Source of the DNA: CAVOAK01 sp965217615
Lineage (GTDB): Bacteria > Pseudomonadota > Alphaproteobacteria > UBA8366 > CAVOAK01
DNA length: 64,000 nt
Assembly: GCA_965217615.1 (NCBI GenBank)
Contig: CBDCIT010000030.1
Location: 186,001-250,000, forward strand
Reading direction: 5' to 3'
Part shown: piece by piece, positions 18,523-26,820 of the stretch
Numbering within the stretch: position 1 is the stretch's first letter
Layout of the letters: every line of letters starts with the position of its first letter
Position numbers and translations under genes: made by a program
The notes under the pieces: model-generated
Databases searched by the model: none
Seen by the model: only the letters and a program-made list of their open reading frames with translations
What the model was told of the DNA's origin: nothing

Positions 18523-18807
18523 CTATTGCTTCGTCGCGACAACTGGCTTGGTCAGGTTATGCGGATTCTCACATCCTCGCGCTCTTGTTAACTGGCGTAG
18601 GCAGTCTTTTTTAAACGTCACCTCGTGGCGGCGGTAGAAAGCGTGGAGAATGCTGATTGCAAAGCTCTCGCCCCGCTCGGCGATTAGCTTCTCGCGCAGT
18701 TCCATCAACGTGATGTCAGGTGTCTCCTCAATGGCGCGCATCAGAAGATCAGCCTGCGCCTCGATCCGGCCGGAACGGCGGTCGCCGCCGCGCGGTTTAG
18801 TTAACTC
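18523..18807 (-). pseudogene. IS630-type transposase N-terminal remnant
   Basis: The minus strand reads GGDRRSGRIEAQADLLMRAI followed by EETPDITLMELREKLIAERGE and ILHAFYRRHEVTFKK, the helix-turn-helix linker region of IS630-family transposases. No DDE core follows, and the frame continues with unrelated residues to a stop at 18523. No element ends are visible. Confidence 0.65.
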
Positions 18808-18836
18808 TAGGAGCTAGAGAAAGGGAGAATGCCATG

Positions 18837-18957
18837 GAAGTTGCGGATCTTATGAAAGGCGAGGGTTGGAGAGCATGGTTGACAACGGCTGATATTCAGC
18901 TTCCGGAAGTTGCGGATCTTATCCATGGTTGACGGCTGATATTCAGCTTCCGGAATT
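18837..18957 (+). repeat. imperfect tandem duplication over a gene start
   Basis: Two sequence blocks alternate: GGAAGTTGCGGATCTTAT (starting at about 18837 and 18906) and CATGGTTGAC...GGCTGATATTCAGC (from 18874 and 18924). A segment at the start of the downstream hydrolase gene was therefore duplicated with small indels, shifting its original ATG out of frame. Confidence 0.75.
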
Positions 18958-19603
18958 TCCGGTGGAAATTGATAAAACAGCTCTTCTGGTTATCGACATG
19001 ACCTATCAGCAGGCATCACCTGACTATGGTCTCTGTAAGAAGATCGTTGATGCCGGTGCGGGTGACGATCTGGAATACTATTTCAACCGGGTAAATGACA
19101 CGGTTGTGCCCAACATTGGCAGGCTGACGGAGGTATTTCGACGCGTTAACCAGCCCATCATCTATACGATTTGCGCGTCGTTACGCGGTGACGGATCAGA
19201 CCAGACATGGCGCCACAGGACAAACCTCATAAACACGGTGGACGATAAAGCGTCTGAGATATTCGAGGAAATCGCCCCGCAAAAGGGCGACATCGTGCTC
19301 GTCAAAACAGGTCAGAGCATCTTCATTTCTACAAACTGCGACCACCTTCTTCACAATATGGGCATCACGACGTTGGTCACGACGGGAGTCGTGACGAATG
19401 GTTGCATCGAGGCCGCATTACGAAATGGCGCCGACCTCGACTACCGAATGCTTATGGCGGAAGATTGTTGCGCAACGATAATGCCGAGCGCTCATCAGTA
19501 CGTCGTCGAGCACCTTGACAACTACTGCTGCCATGTAAGATCGACCGATGAGATCTTGGAACTTCTCGCTCATAATTGCGGATTGACCGACGGAAGCGGA
19601 TAA
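18929..19603 (+). CDS. isochorismatase-family cysteine hydrolase
   Basis: This protein of about 224 residues has the isochorismatase-like amidohydrolase fold. The triad is visible as Asp in LLVIDMTYQQ (near residue 23), Lys in LVKTGQSIF (near 132) and Cys in TTGVVTNGCIEAALRNG (near 161). Substrates of this superfamily include amides and isochorismate; the specific one is not evident. The reading frame now begins only at TTG 18929. A well-spaced GGGAG site precedes ATG 18834, which lies in another frame because of the local duplication, so expression may be impaired. Confidence 0.83.
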   Translation: MTADIQLPEFPVEIDKTALLVIDMTYQQASPDYGLCKKIVDAGAGDDLEYYFNRVNDTVVPNIGRLTEVFRRVNQPIIYTICASLRGDGSDQTWRHRTNLINTVDDKASEIFEEIAPQKGDIVLVKTGQSIFISTNCDHLLHNMGITTLVTTGVVTNGCIEAALRNGADLDYRMLMAEDCCATIMPSAHQYVVEHLDNYCCHVRSTDEILELLAHNCGLTDGSG

Positions 19604-19934
19604 TCCTCGTGAAGTGGGGAAGCCTGTTGGGAGGTGTTCCATAAGTCTGGTGATGACTATCACCTCAAGACCGTTGATGGGCGTGCCGATTCTGTAGACG
19701 TTAAGATGTTGAAGTAACGCGCCGCCTGCCGCTCACGACATCAAACATGGCACTGCGTCAAACTGCGGCCATGCCCACGTCTGCGGGATTCAAGATAGTG
19801 GTGTGGTTTTGCTCGCGAGTTTCGCCCATGTCTCGAGCGGGATGAGTTGCGGATCGCATCTGAATACGGGCACCGCGCGCCGCCTGACAACCCCATTCGA
19901 TTGCGCGTTCGTCCTGGCGGTCCATGTCGGAAGA
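19604..19934. other. convergent intergenic region
   Basis: This 331-base gap separates two converging genes. A short open stretch on the plus strand (GEACWEVFHKSGDDYHLKTV, continuing to a TAA at 19718) looks like the tail of a lost gene, but I cannot name it. Confidence 0.4.
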
Positions 19935-21323
19935 CTAAAAGTCGCTGAGTTGCAGGTTCGTCGGCTCGGCGCAGCAATACCATGGCTCCGACATCTGTGG
20001 CACAGCCGGCCCCATGAAATCGGCACAGAGCGGTGGCGGCTTCACGTCGATCGCCAGGTGCGCAAATTCCCAAATCTGCGTGAAGATGTCGCGTCGGGAT
20101 AACTCCTTCTGATCGGCCTCCGCAACAAACGCCTCGAGATCCGCTTGCAAACGATCCACCCGTGGATCCGCGTGGCTCCACGGGTATCCCAGCCGTTCGG
20201 GATCGAAGGGCATGACGATGTCTTCGAACCCCCGCAGTTTGAAGAGGTAAGAGCCTTGCGGAATCAGTAGGCGGATGACCAACTGAATCGGATTGATGTT
20301 GTTCGACAACCCCAGCTCCACCAGGCGCTCTAACAACGCAACATAGCCGCCCAGCGTGGTCCATGGCGTGAAGGGTAGAAAGGTCGGGGCCAAGTCAATC
20401 CCCACCTCTCGCAACACGTGCACCGCCTCGCCGAAATCCGCGTTGGTGTGGTTTTTGTCCAAGAACTCGAGGATGCGGTCGTCAACCGATTCGACGGCGG
20501 ACGTTACAAATATGCAGCCGGTCTCCTTGAGAATTGGCAGCAGCTCACGATGCTTTAGAAGGTGCTCGATCTTGATCGTCGCATCGTAGGTGATGTTCGA
20601 AAATTCCTCATGGATCTCTTGAACGGTTTTGATGGCATGGGTCGGGCCATTCAGGAAGTCGGGATCGCCGAACGAAAGATGCTGAGCGCCGGACGCAATC
20701 TGGTTGCGGGCATCGGCTAGGATCACCTCACGCGGAACGATTCTGAAGCGGCCCTCGTATACCGGGACGACGGGGCAATGGCGGCACACATGTTTGCAGC
20801 CGCGCGAGGCCTCGATAAAGCCGACAACCTGGGGCGTGCCATCTGGCATCTCAAGATGCGCATATTCACAAAGGTCCGGTAGTTTCGTGCGATCCGGCAC
20901 GACAAACGCAATTCTTGAAAGATCGACCAAGGGTTCTGATTGGACAGCGCCCTTGCCTGTTCGCAACCGCTCAACCGTCGAAAGCAATCCGCCTTCGAAC
21001 TCTCCGCCGAGCACAGTACCCACCCCAAGACCACGGAACAGCGACTCGTTCATCGGCGCGTAGAGTCCGTAAACGCAGATATGCGCGCCTGGCGCCATCG
21101 CGCGGATGCGAGGAAGCGCTTCCAGAGCAATACGGGTCGCGGTGTGCATCGCCACATAGATGCCAATTAATTCTGCGCCCCGCAAAACGTCAGACTCGAG
21201 CATTTGGATAGAGAGGTCGACGCAATCAACCGTACAACCGATGTCCTGCAGCATCGCCGTGGGTTCGGCCAGACCGAACGGCTGACGCCCAATTTCATAC
21301 GGATTGATCAGAACGACTTTCAC
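19935..21323 (-). CDS. B12-binding-type radical SAM protein with CCAEP tail
   Basis: This 462-residue radical SAM enzyme begins with a cobalamin-binding-like Rossmann part (MKVVLINPYEIGRQPFGLAEP to about residue 115). The 4Fe-4S motif CKHVCRHC is at Cys176, Cys180 and Cys183, with GFIEASRG before it. The C-terminus reads WYCCAEPTNLQLSDF. From memory this matches a radical SAM group defined by a CUAEP or CCAEP tail, of which this is the all-cysteine form. GTG 21323 is the start. It follows the sulfatase gene by 83 bases on the same strand, probably as an operon. Its reaction is unknown. Confidence 0.87.
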   Translation of the reverse strand: MKVVLINPYEIGRQPFGLAEPTAMLQDIGCTVDCVDLSIQMLESDVLRGAELIGIYVAMHTATRIALEALPRIRAMAPGAHICVYGLYAPMNESLFRGLGVGTVLGGEFEGGLLSTVERLRTGKGAVQSEPLVDLSRIAFVVPDRTKLPDLCEYAHLEMPDGTPQVVGFIEASRGCKHVCRHCPVVPVYEGRFRIVPREVILADARNQIASGAQHLSFGDPDFLNGPTHAIKTVQEIHEEFSNITYDATIKIEHLLKHRELLPILKETGCIFVTSAVESVDDRILEFLDKNHTNADFGEAVHVLREVGIDLAPTFLPFTPWTTLGGYVALLERLVELGLSNNINPIQLVIRLLIPQGSYLFKLRGFEDIVMPFDPERLGYPWSHADPRVDRLQADLEAFVAEADQKELSRRDIFTQIWEFAHLAIDVKPPPLCADFMGPAVPQMSEPWYCCAEPTNLQLSDF

Positions 21324-21406
21324 AACGAGCTACTCCGGTTGACGTCGGATTTGCCTGCCGGTAATTCAGCACTGTACAGCTTGCTAAGGAGGGTGTCCGC
21401 TTGTCT

Positions 21407-22969
21407 TCAGCGTCGTGTGGCCGGGCGGTGTTCGACAACGCCGTCAGGCCCGACACGCGTGTTGGCGAGGGTCCGTTCGTCATGGTTCATGCGCCAACTG
21501 AGCATTTTCTGCGCATATTCGAGCACCAGTCCGTGACAGGCGGCGTCTCCGGCGAGATTGCGAAATTCGTGAGGGTCATTCTCGAGATCAAAAAATAACG
21601 GCGGAAGGCCGGTGAAATGGACGTATTTGTACCGCCGGTCCCTGATCAGGTTGACAGTGCATTGATCGGGAGTCAGTCCCAATGCTCGGCCGCCGTCAAG
21701 CCCGGGGAAATGGCGGAAATCGAACTCCGCATGCGCCTCGGTGCGCCAATCCTGGACGTCCTGACCCTGACAGAATGGGAGGAGCGACTCGCCGTCGCAA
21801 GCTATAGGTATCTCAAGACCGAGCCATTCCAGGATTGTCGGCATGACATCGATATTTTCGCTGAAGGCATCGATCGATTTGCCACATCCAGGACCGTTCG
21901 CCGCGGCCGGGTCACGGATAATCAGGGGAATAAAGTAGGTCTGCTCGTAGTAGCTGAACTTCGCCATCATCCAATGGTCGCCTATATGCTCGCCGTGATC
22001 CGAAGTAAAGACGATGAGAGTTCGCTCCCAGGCTCCGCTCTCTTTCAGATGCGCGATCAATCTGCCGATTTGCGCATCAACTTCCGTCATCATGGCGTAA
22101 TAGGTCGCCTTGATCTGACGGATTTCGTGCTCATCAATCTCGAGATAATCCGCGCGAGATACGCCATAGGTATAGGGCGCATCCAGTTGGTTTGAGAGGT
22201 AAAAGCGGGTCCAGGGATGCTGCTTGGCTTCTTGCTCCGGCGTCGCGTGGCGAATCGGCAATGGAATCTGGGCGGCATCGTAAAGTGAATTATAGGGTTC
22301 CGGCACGATGAAGGGGGGATGCGGCGAGCGATGAGAAATGTGGACGAACCAGGGTGTCGCGTCCTGGGCCGAGATGTAGCTAATCGCTGCGTCGGTCAAA
22401 AAGGCCGGGCCGCTGTCTTCCGCCCGATACCAAGTCGGCGCAAAGGTAAGACCGAGCTCTGGATCGATCCCCTCGCGCTCGGGTCGAAAAAGCGATTGAG
22501 GGCCGTCTTCGACGGCGTATCCCCGTTGCCGCAACGCCTCGATCCATGGACGGAAGTCCGCGTCCATGCGAACCACTGGCCTCAACCCCGGCAGCATCCC
22601 GGTTCGCGTTCTGAGTTCGGGATCGTCTGCGTCCCGGCCACGCGGATCCACACTGATATCGGTAAAACCGAATAGGACGGGATCATGGCCTGCCCTGCGT
22701 GCCTCGCGCGCGAAGTTTGCATGGCGGTCATCGAGCGGCGTGCCATTCATCACCGAGCGGTGATTGTGAAGATAGAGTCCCGTGTCGAGACTGGCGCGTG
22801 CCGGCCCGCATGACGTCGCCTGCGAGTAGTGGCGGCGAAACAAAGTGCCTTCCGCCGCCAAGGCGTCCAGATGCGGTGTCTTGACGGTCGGATGGTCCAG
22901 CGCAGAGAGACATTCGCCTCGCCACTGATCCGCCGTTATGAAAAGCACGTTACCCGTAGTCTTGCTCAT
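21407..22969 (-). CDS. sulfatase-family hydrolase
   Basis: This 520-residue alkaline-phosphatase-superfamily hydrolase carries the sulfatase signature TSCGPARASLDTG, in which Cys54 of the CxPxR motif is converted to formylglycine. Metal ligands appear in FITADQWRGE near the N-terminus and in IVFTSDHGEHIGDHWMMAK near residue 310. There is no signal peptide, so it is probably cytoplasmic and may act on sulfate esters or phosphonate monoesters. The radical SAM gene follows. That enzyme is not an obvious anaerobic sulfatase-maturase, since its cluster and tail differ, but the pairing is notable. Confidence 0.9.
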   Translation of the reverse strand: MSKTTGNVLFITADQWRGECLSALDHPTVKTPHLDALAAEGTLFRRHYSQATSCGPARASLDTGLYLHNHRSVMNGTPLDDRHANFAREARRAGHDPVLFGFTDISVDPRGRDADDPELRTRTGMLPGLRPVVRMDADFRPWIEALRQRGYAVEDGPQSLFRPEREGIDPELGLTFAPTWYRAEDSGPAFLTDAAISYISAQDATPWFVHISHRSPHPPFIVPEPYNSLYDAAQIPLPIRHATPEQEAKQHPWTRFYLSNQLDAPYTYGVSRADYLEIDEHEIRQIKATYYAMMTEVDAQIGRLIAHLKESGAWERTLIVFTSDHGEHIGDHWMMAKFSYYEQTYFIPLIIRDPAAANGPGCGKSIDAFSENIDVMPTILEWLGLEIPIACDGESLLPFCQGQDVQDWRTEAHAEFDFRHFPGLDGGRALGLTPDQCTVNLIRDRRYKYVHFTGLPPLFFDLENDPHEFRNLAGDAACHGLVLEYAQKMLSWRMNHDERTLANTRVGPDGVVEHRPATRR

Positions 22970-23218
22970 ACCAACCTATGTATCCGGATTACCCTTCCCG
23001 ATCACCAACATTGGTAGCACGACGGATTACTGACCGCGAATGCGGTGGATTGGAGGGCCCCGTCCCGGTCGCGCGTGAAGACGGCAGTGAGAAACTTGTT
23101 TTACCAACTGAAGTCCCCGGATACTCTTCTTGTAGGTTTAGCAACTCTACGTCGGCGTATTATTTGTCGGCCGGAAGCCGAACATAGGTGACGTTAGTTC
23201 GTCGAGTGGGGGCAGATC
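22970..23218. promoter_or_regulatory. divergent promoter region
   Basis: These 249 bases lie between the divergently transcribed sulfatase and TauD-type genes and should contain both promoters. A purine-rich GTGGGGGCAG site precedes ATG 23219. I found no clear operator. Confidence 0.45.
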
Positions 23219-24097
23219 ATGACAATCGAATTTAGGCCACTTAGCGAGGCTCTTGGAGCCGAAGTCCTTGGCGTCAACGTCGCCGCTGACCATTCCGACG
23301 AGACGATCGCCGAAATTCGCGATAGGTGGCTGCACTACAAGATTCTTCTATTCCGAGATCAGAACCTAAGCGTGGTGCGACAAACGGTATTCGCACAGAG
23401 ATTCGGCAGGCTCACGGTTAGCCCAATCGCCCGCCCGCGGATTCCGGAGCACCCGGAAGTGAGTGTGTTCTCCAACATCATCGTCGACGGAAAGGATCTT
23501 GGTGCGCGACCGGACCGCAGTTTCGGCGACGCATGGCACAGCGATTTCTCGTTTATGACTGAGCCTTCCGGCGCGTCATTCTTCTATGCCGAAGAAGTCC
23601 CCGAGGAAGGTGGCGACGATACCCAATATGCCAATACAACTATGGCTTACGACATGTTGCCGGACGACATGAAAATAAAGCTGGAAGGACGTCGCTGGAC
23701 TTACAGCTACTTCAAAACGATGCAGCAGCATGCACATGACTTCTCGCCCACGACTCACGCGCGAGTCTTTGGGAGCGAGACGCACGAGCTGCGCGACGTC
23801 ACGCATCCCTTCGTGCGCATCCATCCCGAAACTCGGCAAAAGGCATTATTCATCGGCATTCCCGACACGCGCGAAGTGTCGGTCGAGGGAATGCCACAGG
23901 AAGAAGGGGTTGCATTTTTGGACGACCTCAAATCGTTCGCGACGCAGCCACAGTTTGTCTACCGCCACCACTGGCGTCCCGGCGACGCCATACTCTGGGA
24001 CAACCGCTGCACGATGCACCGCGCTTCGATCTTTCCGGATCAAAACGGCCGCCGATTATGCTATCGCGTGACGACCGAGGGCGGCGTACCCATCTGA
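23219..24097 (+). CDS. TauD/TfdA-type 2-oxoglutarate dioxygenase
   Basis: This 292-residue Fe(II)/2-oxoglutarate-dependent dioxygenase opens with the family start MTIEFRPLSEALGAEVLGVNV. Iron ligands are His107 and Asp109 in WHSDFSF and His267 in TMHRASIF, with the 2-oxoglutarate-binding arginine probably in GRRLCYRVT. Relatives oxidise taurine, alkyl sulfates or aryloxy acids; the adjacent sulfatase makes organosulfur breakdown plausible but not shown. Confidence 0.92.
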   Translation: MTIEFRPLSEALGAEVLGVNVAADHSDETIAEIRDRWLHYKILLFRDQNLSVVRQTVFAQRFGRLTVSPIARPRIPEHPEVSVFSNIIVDGKDLGARPDRSFGDAWHSDFSFMTEPSGASFFYAEEVPEEGGDDTQYANTTMAYDMLPDDMKIKLEGRRWTYSYFKTMQQHAHDFSPTTHARVFGSETHELRDVTHPFVRIHPETRQKALFIGIPDTREVSVEGMPQEEGVAFLDDLKSFATQPQFVYRHHWRPGDAILWDNRCTMHRASIFPDQNGRRLCYRVTTEGGVPI

Positions 24098-24158
24098 CCC
24101 CTGAGCGGAAATATACGGGCTCAGCTGTGGCGCGTTGCCGCTGGCCGAGCTCGTCGAC

Positions 24159-25256
24159 TTAGTTCCAGATTTGTTTCGCGACCCGCATGATGTTTTCGCC
24201 GAGGATGCCGCGAACTTCCTTCTCGCTGTAGCCATGCTTGAGCATGAGTTCAGTCAGTTCCGGCATCTGCTCCGGCCCGATATAATGGATGTCGCGCCAA
24301 TCGGGTCCGATGGAGTCTCCGCCTGAGGCATGCAGGTGCGCCGCCTGATGCAAATCCATCTGGTTGAAGCGGCCACCGAATGAAGTCTGTCGCGCGCCGA
24401 CCGCCGGATCTGTGGGAGTCGCCGCCCTCGCCTCGAACGGCTCGCGGCTCCATCCGTCCGACACGTAGTCAGTGCCGATCCCCACATTTTCCGGGCCGAT
24501 CAGTTCCGCGGCATAGTTGATGTGTTTCAGCATCATCGCCGCCGACCCGTCGTTATCACCCATGAAGACGCCGACGCCGTTGATGCACATCACGCCGCCG
24601 GTCTTGGCGCAGGCTTTCATTGCTTCGTCTTTGACGTTGCGCGGGATGTCCCACACGGCCGCCGGATTCGAGTGCGAAAATATGACCGGCGCGTTCGAGG
24701 CCTCAAAAGCATCCATGGACGTGCGATGGCCTGTGTGCGTAACGTCGACGATCATACCGACGCGGTTCATCTCCTCGACCAGCGCCACGCCGAACCGGCT
24801 CAAGCCGTCGTCGGTGCGCTCCATGCAGCCATCGCCGACGAGATTCTTCATGTTGTAAGCCATGAGCATGTGTCGAACGCCAAGCCTGTGGTAGACCTCG
24901 ATCATCTTGACATCGCCCCCGACAGGGTTGGTGCCCTGAAAGTGCAGGACGATGGCGAGTTTGCCTTCCTTCTTGGCGCGCTCGATATCCGCAAACGTAT
25001 CGACGAGCACGTACTTGTCGGAATTCTCGAAGAAGAACTCGCGCTGGACGGCGATGGACTTGATCGTATCGGCCATTCCGAACCAATCGGACGAGATGGT
25101 GAGCGATGCCAGCGTGTAGCCGTGTTCGGCTGCACGGGTGAGTACAAATTCTTGGGATGCCGGTCCGCCCCGTGACCCCCACGGAATTGTCATGTCCCAG
25201 ACGTGGGCGTCATTTAGAAGCGCCGTCGCTTCCTCGGAAATATTCCAATCGGCCAT
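24159..25256 (-). CDS. membrane dipeptidase-family metallohydrolase
   Basis: This 365-residue protein is a renal-dipeptidase (M19) family member. It lacks a signal peptide. Zinc-site signatures include DAHVWDMTIPWG near the N-terminus (family DxHxD is here DAHVWD), VDVTHTGHRTSMDAFEAS, VIFSHSNPAAVWD and GIGTDYVSDGW. The start at 25256 follows a GGGAGGGGAAA site; the frame stays open 57 codons further upstream. It converges on the TauD gene. Substrates may be dipeptides or related amides. Confidence 0.88.
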   Translation of the reverse strand: MADWNISEEATALLNDAHVWDMTIPWGSRGGPASQEFVLTRAAEHGYTLASLTISSDWFGMADTIKSIAVQREFFFENSDKYVLVDTFADIERAKKEGKLAIVLHFQGTNPVGGDVKMIEVYHRLGVRHMLMAYNMKNLVGDGCMERTDDGLSRFGVALVEEMNRVGMIVDVTHTGHRTSMDAFEASNAPVIFSHSNPAAVWDIPRNVKDEAMKACAKTGGVMCINGVGVFMGDNDGSAAMMLKHINYAAELIGPENVGIGTDYVSDGWSREPFEARAATPTDPAVGARQTSFGGRFNQMDLHQAAHLHASGGDSIGPDWRDIHYIGPEQMPELTELMLKHGYSEKEVRGILGENIMRVAKQIWN

Positions 25257-25738
25257 TTTCCCCTCCCTTGGTTGGTTGCCGGCCGAGCGATCTGAGCCGC
25301 AGTGCCGAGAATGGTGATTCAGACTAGCGCGGTACGCCCATTCGTGACCAGTCAATCTAGCGCCGAGCGGCGCATCGAATAGCGGTGCCATTATTCCGGA
25401 CTGAACGAGGCCGTTTTCGAGAGTCATTCAGACACGAGCCCGAACGGATTGAAGCGGCGGCTCACCTGCGCCGGCCGCCAGCGCCGCCGAGATTTACTAT
25501 TCGGTCCCATTCAGGACTGGTCTTACGAGCCGTTTTCCGGCACCACGGTTTGCAGGTGCGCTTCGGCGACAAAAACGTCGTCCAATTCCAATATCCATTT
25601 CTGCTGACGCGCGGACCGTCGGGATGAAGCAAAGGGACGTCCACATTTAGCTCGAAGCGCGCGAACACGATCAGTCTGTCGTCCGGCACTATCTCGTCGT
25701 TGGTTGGTCACTTGCAACATCAATTCTCTTCCGATATT
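25257..25738. other. unassigned region between dipeptidase and regulator genes
   Basis: About 480 bases. The minus strand near 25510-25723 shows protein-like pieces in two frames (DRLIVFARFELNVDVPLLHP and KWILELDDVFVAEAHLQTVV), which could be a decayed short gene. I cannot assign a family. The end of the region leads into a palindromic operator. Confidence 0.35.
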
Positions 25739-25753
25739 GTTGTATCATACAAC
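25739..25753. promoter_or_regulatory. palindromic operator upstream of MarR-GNAT gene
   Basis: GTTGTATCATACAAC is a perfect 15-base palindrome around a central C, lying 15-30 bases ahead of the regulator start. MarR proteins bind such sites, usually overlapping their own promoter, so autoregulation is likely. Confidence 0.7.
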
Positions 25754-25768
25754 CTTTAAGTCGGATGC

Positions 25769-26731
25769 GTGATGCAACAGGTATCGGCCGCCCTCGTCGC
25801 CAAGGTCCGCTCGGTTTCACGCGATCTGGTTCGTGAACTTGGATTCATGAACCGGACATTGGCTGGGACGGATCTGCCGCCTTCCGCCGTTCACGCCATC
25901 ATTGAGATTGGCGCGGCCGGCAAACTATCTGCCAAGGATCTTGGGGCCAGACTTCTCTTGGAGAAATCGACGATCAGCCGTTTGGTCAGGTCACTGGACG
26001 TCAGCGGCGTGGTGCGTGAGCTGCGGTCGAAGCGGGATCGCCGCATCAAGTATCTTCAACTCACCCGGAAAGGAAACAAAACGCTGGCGTCGATCACAGG
26101 CTTTGCGGAACAGCAAGTCGCCGGAGCGCTCTCTCTCATCGATCAAAACGCGCAGAGGAACATTCTCTCGGGACTTGAAACCTATTCGGCGGCACTTCGC
26201 GCAAGCCGGAACGCTGGCGAAACTGCGGAGGCTCACAGTCAGCCGACGATATCCACAGGTTATAAGCCTGGTCTGATCGGACGCATTGTCGAGATGCATG
26301 CAACCAGCTACAGCAAGCTTGTTGGATTTGGCGCCCCCTTCGAAACCAAAGTCGCCGGTGATCTGCCCGAGTTTGTGACTCGCCTTGTTAAACCCGAAAA
26401 CGAAATTTGGTCCGCGGAGTCTGATGGAGAAATCGTAGGCAGCGTTGCCATAGATGGCGAAGATCTTGGAAACAATGTGGCGCATCTAAGATGGTTCATC
26501 GTCGAAAGTCGGGTGCGAGGCGCCGGGTTGGGGAAGCGGCTGATCCGGCAGGTCGTTGATTACTGTAATGACCGTGGGTTTCCGGAAGTTCATTTGTGGA
26601 CATTCAAAGGATTGGACGCAGCAAGAAGTCTGTACGAGCGAAACGGATTTGTGCTGGCCGAAGAGTATTTGGGCGATCAGTGGGGCAGCGAAATACTTGA
26701 ACAGCGATTTGTCAGGCTAACCCATTCCTGA
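25769..26731 (+). CDS. MarR-GNAT fusion regulator/acetyltransferase
   Basis: This 320-residue protein has an N-terminal MarR winged helix (residues ~1-145; LSAKDLGARLLLEKSTISRL recognition helix, then SKRDRRIKYLQLT wing). A C-terminal GNAT N-acetyltransferase follows (~165-315; LRWFIVESRVRGAGLGKRLI acetyl-CoA loop, then LYERNGFVLAEEY). Such fusions are known as transcription factors that sense or modify a small amine or amino acid. Start is GTG 25769 or ATG 25772. The palindrome just upstream is a probable binding site. Confidence 0.92.
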   Translation: MMQQVSAALVAKVRSVSRDLVRELGFMNRTLAGTDLPPSAVHAIIEIGAAGKLSAKDLGARLLLEKSTISRLVRSLDVSGVVRELRSKRDRRIKYLQLTRKGNKTLASITGFAEQQVAGALSLIDQNAQRNILSGLETYSAALRASRNAGETAEAHSQPTISTGYKPGLIGRIVEMHATSYSKLVGFGAPFETKVAGDLPEFVTRLVKPENEIWSAESDGEIVGSVAIDGEDLGNNVAHLRWFIVESRVRGAGLGKRLIRQVVDYCNDRGFPEVHLWTFKGLDAARSLYERNGFVLAEEYLGDQWGSEILEQRFVRLTHS

Positions 26732-26820
26732 GTGCCCGCAAGCGGCAACGGGCAAGCATCACCCGACCTAAATCGCTCGCTCCAGGAGTCCGAGCTAGCG
26801 CGGGGGCTTGGCCTGATCGA

